Positions 60,825 through 64,000 of a DNA stretch of 64,000 nucleotides are shown one piece after another. Numbering within the stretch: position 1 is the stretch's first letter; the number at the start of each line of letters is the position of its first letter. The DNA is from Nitrospira sp. (lineage in GTDB: Bacteria > Nitrospirota > Nitrospiria > Nitrospirales > Nitrospiraceae), in assembly GCA_024760545.1 (NCBI GenBank), contig CP060501.1, positions 3,860,036 to 3,924,035 of the forward strand, written 5' to 3'. The position numbers and the translations under genes are program-made. A model generated the notes under the pieces. The model did no database searches. It was not told the origin of the DNA and was given only the letters and a program-made list of their open reading frames with translations.

Positions 60825-61700
60825 ATGAATTCTGTCACGACTGCCGCCGACAAGGATCTGGAGTGGAAAGATTCGCTCACGACCGAGAGCTCTCTCGTCC
60901 GTAGGCTGTTGATTGCCGCCGCGTTCCTTTATTTGACGCTCTTCCTATTCGTCCCGATTGTCGCCATCTTTAGCGAGGCGTTGAAACATGGACTCGCCAG
61001 TTACTTCGATTCGTTTCTCAATGAGGATGCCCTTGCAGCTATTCGTTTGACCCTCCTGGTCGCGGCTGTGGCTGTGCCGCTGAACGCCGTCTTCGGGGTG
61101 GCGGCGGCTTGGGCTATCGCCAAGTTCGAATTCATCGGTAAGCAGGCGCTTATTACCCTGATCGATATGCCGTTGGCCGTCTCTCCCGTGATCTCCGGAT
61201 TGATCTATGTCCTGCTCTTTGGGGCTCAGGGCTGGCTGGGTCCGTGGTTGGCCGAGCATGATATCAAGATCATCTTTGCGTTGCCCGGTATCGTCCTCGC
61301 AACGATTTTTGTGACGGTTCCGTTTGTCGCCCGCGAGCTCATTCCCCTTATGCAATCGCAAGGGCGTGAGGAAGAGGAAGCGGCCATCACGCTGGGGGCC
61401 TCGGGCTGGCAAATGTTTACACGCGTGACGCTCCCGAATATCAAATGGAGTCTCCTCTATGGGGTGATTTTGTGCAATGCGCGTGCGATGGGTGAGTTCG
61501 GCGCGGTGTCGGTGGTCTCAGGCCATATTCGAGGGCTGACGAATACGATGCCGCTGCACGTCGAGATTTTATACAATGAGTACAACGCTGCGTCGGCGTT
61601 CGGCGTCGCCTCACTCCTGACCCTGTTGGCGATCGTAACCCTCTCAGCAAAGGCGCTGATCGAGCGGAAAACAGCCTCACCGCATCAGCGCATGCCCTAG
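60825..61700 (+). CDS. cysW: sulfate ABC transporter permease CysW
   Basis: A 291-residue permease with six helices. [20 protein letters not shown] and the coupling loop [56 protein letters not shown] mark CysW. AATAGGA precedes the ATG. It forms the membrane channel with CysT. Confidence 0.95.
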   Translation: MNSVTTAADKDLEWKDSLTTESSLVRRLLIAAAFLYLTLFLFVPIVAIFSEALKHGLASYFDSFLNEDALAAIRLTLLVAAVAVPLNAVFGVAAAWAIAKFEFIGKQALITLIDMPLAVSPVISGLIYVLLFGAQGWLGPWLAEHDIKIIFALPGIVLATIFVTVPFVARELIPLMQSQGREEEEAAITLGASGWQMFTRVTLPNIKWSLLYGVILCNARAMGEFGAVSVVSGHIRGLTNTMPLHVEILYNEYNAASAFGVASLLTLLAIVTLSAKALIERKTASPHQRMP

Positions 61701-61741
61701 CGGTAACTGGACACAGATGCCTATTTAGCCAGGAGTCCATC

Positions 61742-62809
61742 ATGAGTATCCGGGTCGATCATGTCACGAAACGGTTTGGAACGTTCACCGTCTTGAACGA
61801 CGTCAATCTGCAGGTTGAGGCGGGAGAACTTGTTGCGCTCCTCGGCCCGTCAGGTTGCGGCAAGACGACGCTGCTGAGAATTCTCGCTGGATTGGAACGT
61901 CCGGACCAGGGACGCATCTTTCTGCATGGCACGGAGGTGACCGATCAGCGAATCACCGAGCGCCGCGTGGGATTCGTCTTTCAGCATTACGCGCTGTTCC
62001 GTCATATGACCGTGGCGGAGAATGTCGCGTTTGGGCTGAGCGTACTGCCTCGGACACAACGGCCTTCCGCAGCCCGCATCCAGGACAAGGTCCATGAACT
62101 GCTCACGCTTGTGCAGCTGCAGGCAATGGCCGATCGGTATCCCAGCCAGTTGTCGGGCGGCCAACGACAGCGCGTTGCGCTGGCCAGAGCGCTGGCCGTG
62201 GAACCGAAGCTCCTTCTGCTGGATGAACCCTTTGGGGCATTGGATGCGAAGGTCCGTAAAGAACTCCGCCGCTGGCTCCGGCGGCTCCACGACGACTTGC
62301 ATATTACGAGCATCTTAGTAACCCATGACCAAGAAGAAGCTCTTGAAGCGGCTCATCGTGTCGTCGTGATGCATCAGGGGAATATCGAGCAGGTGGGTAC
62401 GCCGGATGAAGTCTATGAAAATCCGGCAACTCCCTTCGTGTATCAATTCCTCGGCGATGTCAATGTCTTTCACGGGCGCATGGCACATGACCGACTCCTG
62501 GACAGAGAAGCCGGTGAACGGGCGCAGGCCGATGGAGATGCTTCCGATCATAAGGAAGTGACGTTCGTGCGGCCTCATGATTTTGAGCTCAGCCCGACTC
62601 GGACGGCACCGACACAACTCGAGGCGACCGTCCAGTTTCTCATTACGGCCGGCGCGCGAGTTCACGTGGAACTGGTGTCGAAAGAATCGTCTGAAATTAT
62701 CGCGGTCGAGTTGACGAAGGAACGGTATCGTGAGTTGAAATTACAGCAAGGTGATGTCGTCTTTGTGCACCCGAAGCAGTTGCAGGTGTTCAAAGTGCCT
62801 CATGCTTAA
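61742..62809 (+). CDS. cysA: sulfate ABC transporter ATPase
   Basis: A 355-residue ATPase. Walker [20 protein letters not shown], signature [16 protein letters not shown], Walker [30 protein letters not shown], switch His [13 protein letters not shown]. The C-terminal TOBE domain (from [25 protein letters not shown]) is typical of CysA. CCAGGAG precedes the ATG. It powers CysTW with Sbp. Confidence 0.96.
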   Translation: MSIRVDHVTKRFGTFTVLNDVNLQVEAGELVALLGPSGCGKTTLLRILAGLERPDQGRIFLHGTEVTDQRITERRVGFVFQHYALFRHMTVAENVAFGLSVLPRTQRPSAARIQDKVHELLTLVQLQAMADRYPSQLSGGQRQRVALARALAVEPKLLLLDEPFGALDAKVRKELRRWLRRLHDDLHITSILVTHDQEEALEAAHRVVVMHQGNIEQVGTPDEVYENPATPFVYQFLGDVNVFHGRMAHDRLLDREAGERAQADGDASDHKEVTFVRPHDFELSPTRTAPTQLEATVQFLITAGARVHVELVSKESSEIIAVELTKERYRELKLQQGDVVFVHPKQLQVFKVPHA

Positions 62810-62852
62810 TTCCGCTCTGCCAGATTGATTGTCGATATATGAAGGTCAAACC

Positions 62853-63272
62853 ATGACACAGCAACCTCGTTTTGTCGTGTTTGCGCACAATGCGACCTAT
62901 GACAAACTCCACCAGGTGGCAACGCTCGGCATGACCGCAGCTGCAATGGGGAAGGATGTCATCATCGTGCTGCTCTTCTGGACGATCAAGAAACTTGCGG
63001 AAGGGAAAAGCGATGAAGTGGATTTTCCTCCGGAGTATGCCTCTGTGTCCGGTGAGGTCTCACGTTTGTTGCGGGAGAAAAAAGTTCCAAAGATTTCTGA
63101 GATGTTTGCAGATGCCAAGCTGGTGGGCAAGCTCCGATTGATCGCCTGTAGCGCAGGGCTTGAGTACATGGGTGTGGAAGAAGAAGCGGTCACGACACGG
63201 GTGGATGCGGTGATGGGATTGCCGGCTATCCTGACATTGACCGCCGGCGCCGAAACCACATTGTTCATCTAG
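62853..63272 (+). CDS. DsrE-like sulfur-relay family protein
   Basis: A 139-residue protein from ATG 62853. RFVVFAHNATYDKLHQVATLGMTAAAMGKDVIIVLLFW and a single Cys at C99 (LRLIACSAGLEYMG) are characteristic of DsrE/DsrF/peroxiredoxin-like sulfurtransferase subunits. The Cys would carry persulfide sulfur. It stands between the sulfate transporter and a ThiS-like carrier, which favours a role in sulfur transfer. Confidence 0.8.
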   Translation: MTQQPRFVVFAHNATYDKLHQVATLGMTAAAMGKDVIIVLLFWTIKKLAEGKSDEVDFPPEYASVSGEVSRLLREKKVPKISEMFADAKLVGKLRLIACSAGLEYMGVEEEAVTTRVDAVMGLPAILTLTAGAETTLFI

Positions 63273-63301
63273 CGGTCCGGAGGCGGGAGTGAACACTCGG
63301 C

Positions 63302-63502
63302 ATGGTGATCACGGTTAATGGAAAGCCTGAAGACATTCAGGCGTCGGTTCTCTTGGATCTTCTGAATGTCAAGCGGATTGAACCTCAAATGGTTGCCGTG
63401 GAATTGAACGATGTCATGATCGCACAGGACCAGTTGGCCGGCACGCCGCTCAAGGAGGGCGACCGTGTCGAGTTCTTGTTTTACATGGGAGGCGGTCGGT
63501 GA
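63302..63502 (+). CDS. thiS: ThiS/MoaD-like sulfur carrier
   Basis: A 66-residue beta-grasp protein: [24 protein letters not shown], then [33 protein letters not shown]. Carriers of this kind take sulfur as a thiocarboxylate on a C-terminal Gly-Gly. Here an extra Arg follows the Gly-Gly-Gly, so trimming may be needed. Its stop overlaps the cysteine synthase start (GTGA), which suggests the CysO-CysM type of cysteine synthesis. Confidence 0.85.
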   Translation: MVITVNGKPEDIQASVLLDLLNVKRIEPQMVAVELNDVMIAQDQLAGTPLKEGDRVEFLFYMGGGR

Positions 63503-64000
63503 CCGGTCGACGGCATAACAATGCGACGGAATTGATCGGGAATACTCCACTCGTTCGGCTGAATCGGCTTTCGCCCAAAGGCGGTGCAACGATCTATGCG
63601 AAGGTGGAATATGCGAACCCCGGCGGGAGTGTAAAGGACAGAATTTGCCTCAATATGATCGATGAGGCGGAGCGGAGCGGGCGGCTGAAGCCCGGCGCGA
63701 CGATCGTCGAGCCAACCAGTGGGAACACCGGCATCGGCCTGGCGCTTGTCGCAGCGGTACGAGGGTACAAATTGATCCTAGTCATGCCGGAAACCATGAG
63801 TCTGGAACGGGCCAGTCTCTTATCGTCGTATGGAGCGGAATTGGTGTGCACCGCCGGTTGGGAAGGGATGTTGGGTTCAATTAGAGAAGCCGACCGCATT
63901 GTGAGCCGTAACCCGTCATACTTCAAACCGGATCAATTCTCCAACCCCGCAAATCCGGCGATCCATCGGAGAACGACGGCTGAGGAGATTTGGAATGCGT
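63499..64000 (+). CDS. cysteine synthase, partial (runs off right edge)
   Basis: A GTG start (63499) overlaps the ThiS-like stop by 4 bp; 167 codons are visible. [25 protein letters not shown] with the pyridoxal-phosphate lysine K46, and [16 protein letters not shown] are the cysteine synthase/CBS signature motifs. It makes cysteine from an activated serine plus sulfide or a sulfur carrier. Whether it is CysK- or CysM-type needs the missing half. Confidence 0.95.
   Translation, partial: MTGRRHNNATELIGNTPLVRLNRLSPKGGATIYAKVEYANPGGSVKDRICLNMIDEAERSGRLKPGATIVEPTSGNTGIGLALVAAVRGYKLILVMPETMSLERASLLSSYGAELVCTAGWEGMLGSIREADRIVSRNPSYFKPDQFSNPANPAIHRRTTAEEIWNA

Noticed and set aside
1-64000. CRISPR arrays or insertion-sequence transposases
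   Set aside because: No regularly spaced repeat array and no transposase-like protein were found, despite signs of rearrangement at 37-44 kb.

Overview
The window looks like chromosome from a Gram-negative, metal-exposed chemolithotroph. Gene style and neighbourhoods (GH57 plus GT35 glycan genes, DUF2934 and YezD proteins, repeated heavy-metal RND clusters, a molybdate cluster with several Mop/TOBE proteins) fit Nitrospira or a close Nitrospirota relative best. That placement is inference; no rRNA or complete tRNA is present to test it.

Layout. 1-7.4 kb (minus strand): a partial cytochrome c, a membrane cytochrome c, a tiny YHS protein, a GH57 glycosidase, an NnrU-like methyltransferase-fold protein and an alpha-glucan phosphorylase with an N-terminal YHS domain. 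7.5-8.3 kb: two paralogous small exported proteins. 8.6-14.8 kb: a Cus-type copper/silver efflux operon (cusCBA), followed by a Cys-tailed ECF sigma factor resembling copper-sensing CorE. 16.0-23.3 kb: a CDF exporter and a first divalent-cation czcCBA. 23.4-24.8 kb: merR divergent from merT-merP and a GDCCVxC protein, with no merA. 24.9-35.6 kb: small exported and membrane proteins, a second czcCBA, a frameshifted lipoprotein, a frameshifted SHOCT protein and a P1B-type ATPase. 35.6-41.5 kb is scarred: a broken ynfA-like gene, an orphan tolC followed by a truncated gene start, and an arsR-arsI-arsC-acr3 operon whose terminal gene, pstS, is cut in two. The halves lie on opposite strands 3 kb apart, exactly as if the ars operon had been inverted at two GTAC sites. 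41.8-43.2 kb: a hipA-hipB toxin-antitoxin pair with three evenly spaced palindromic operators. 43.5-44.7 kb: two directly repeated 5' halves of a tRNA-Arg(CCU) gene, each ending at the anticodon loop, flank a Tat-exported beta-carbonic anhydrase. 44.6-46.5 kb: a LexA-like repressor operon with three small or unknown proteins. 46.9-53.8 kb: molybdate uptake (porin, modABC), a Mop protein, a DNA-binding Mop protein and an HTH/substrate-binding regulator. 54.0-64.0 kb: a sulfate-assimilation cluster (YezD, porin, ModA-like protein, lipoprotein, Sbp, DUF2325, Asp/Glu racemase, CysT, CysW, CysA, DsrE-like, ThiS-like carrier, cysteine synthase running off the edge).

How it works together. The first two thirds form a metal-resistance island: monovalent copper/silver (CusCBA, ECF sigma), divalent zinc/cobalt/cadmium-type ions (two CzcCBA sets, CDF, P1B ATPase), mercury uptake proteins, and arsenate reduction, arsenite export and organoarsenical cleavage. 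Small exported Cys/His/Met-rich proteins stand at the head of each RND cluster. The last third handles oxyanions. Two otherwise different porins, one beside the molybdate genes and one beside the sulfate genes, share the same N-terminal motif at the same residue positions, which suggests a common module linking outer-membrane entry to the periplasmic binding proteins.
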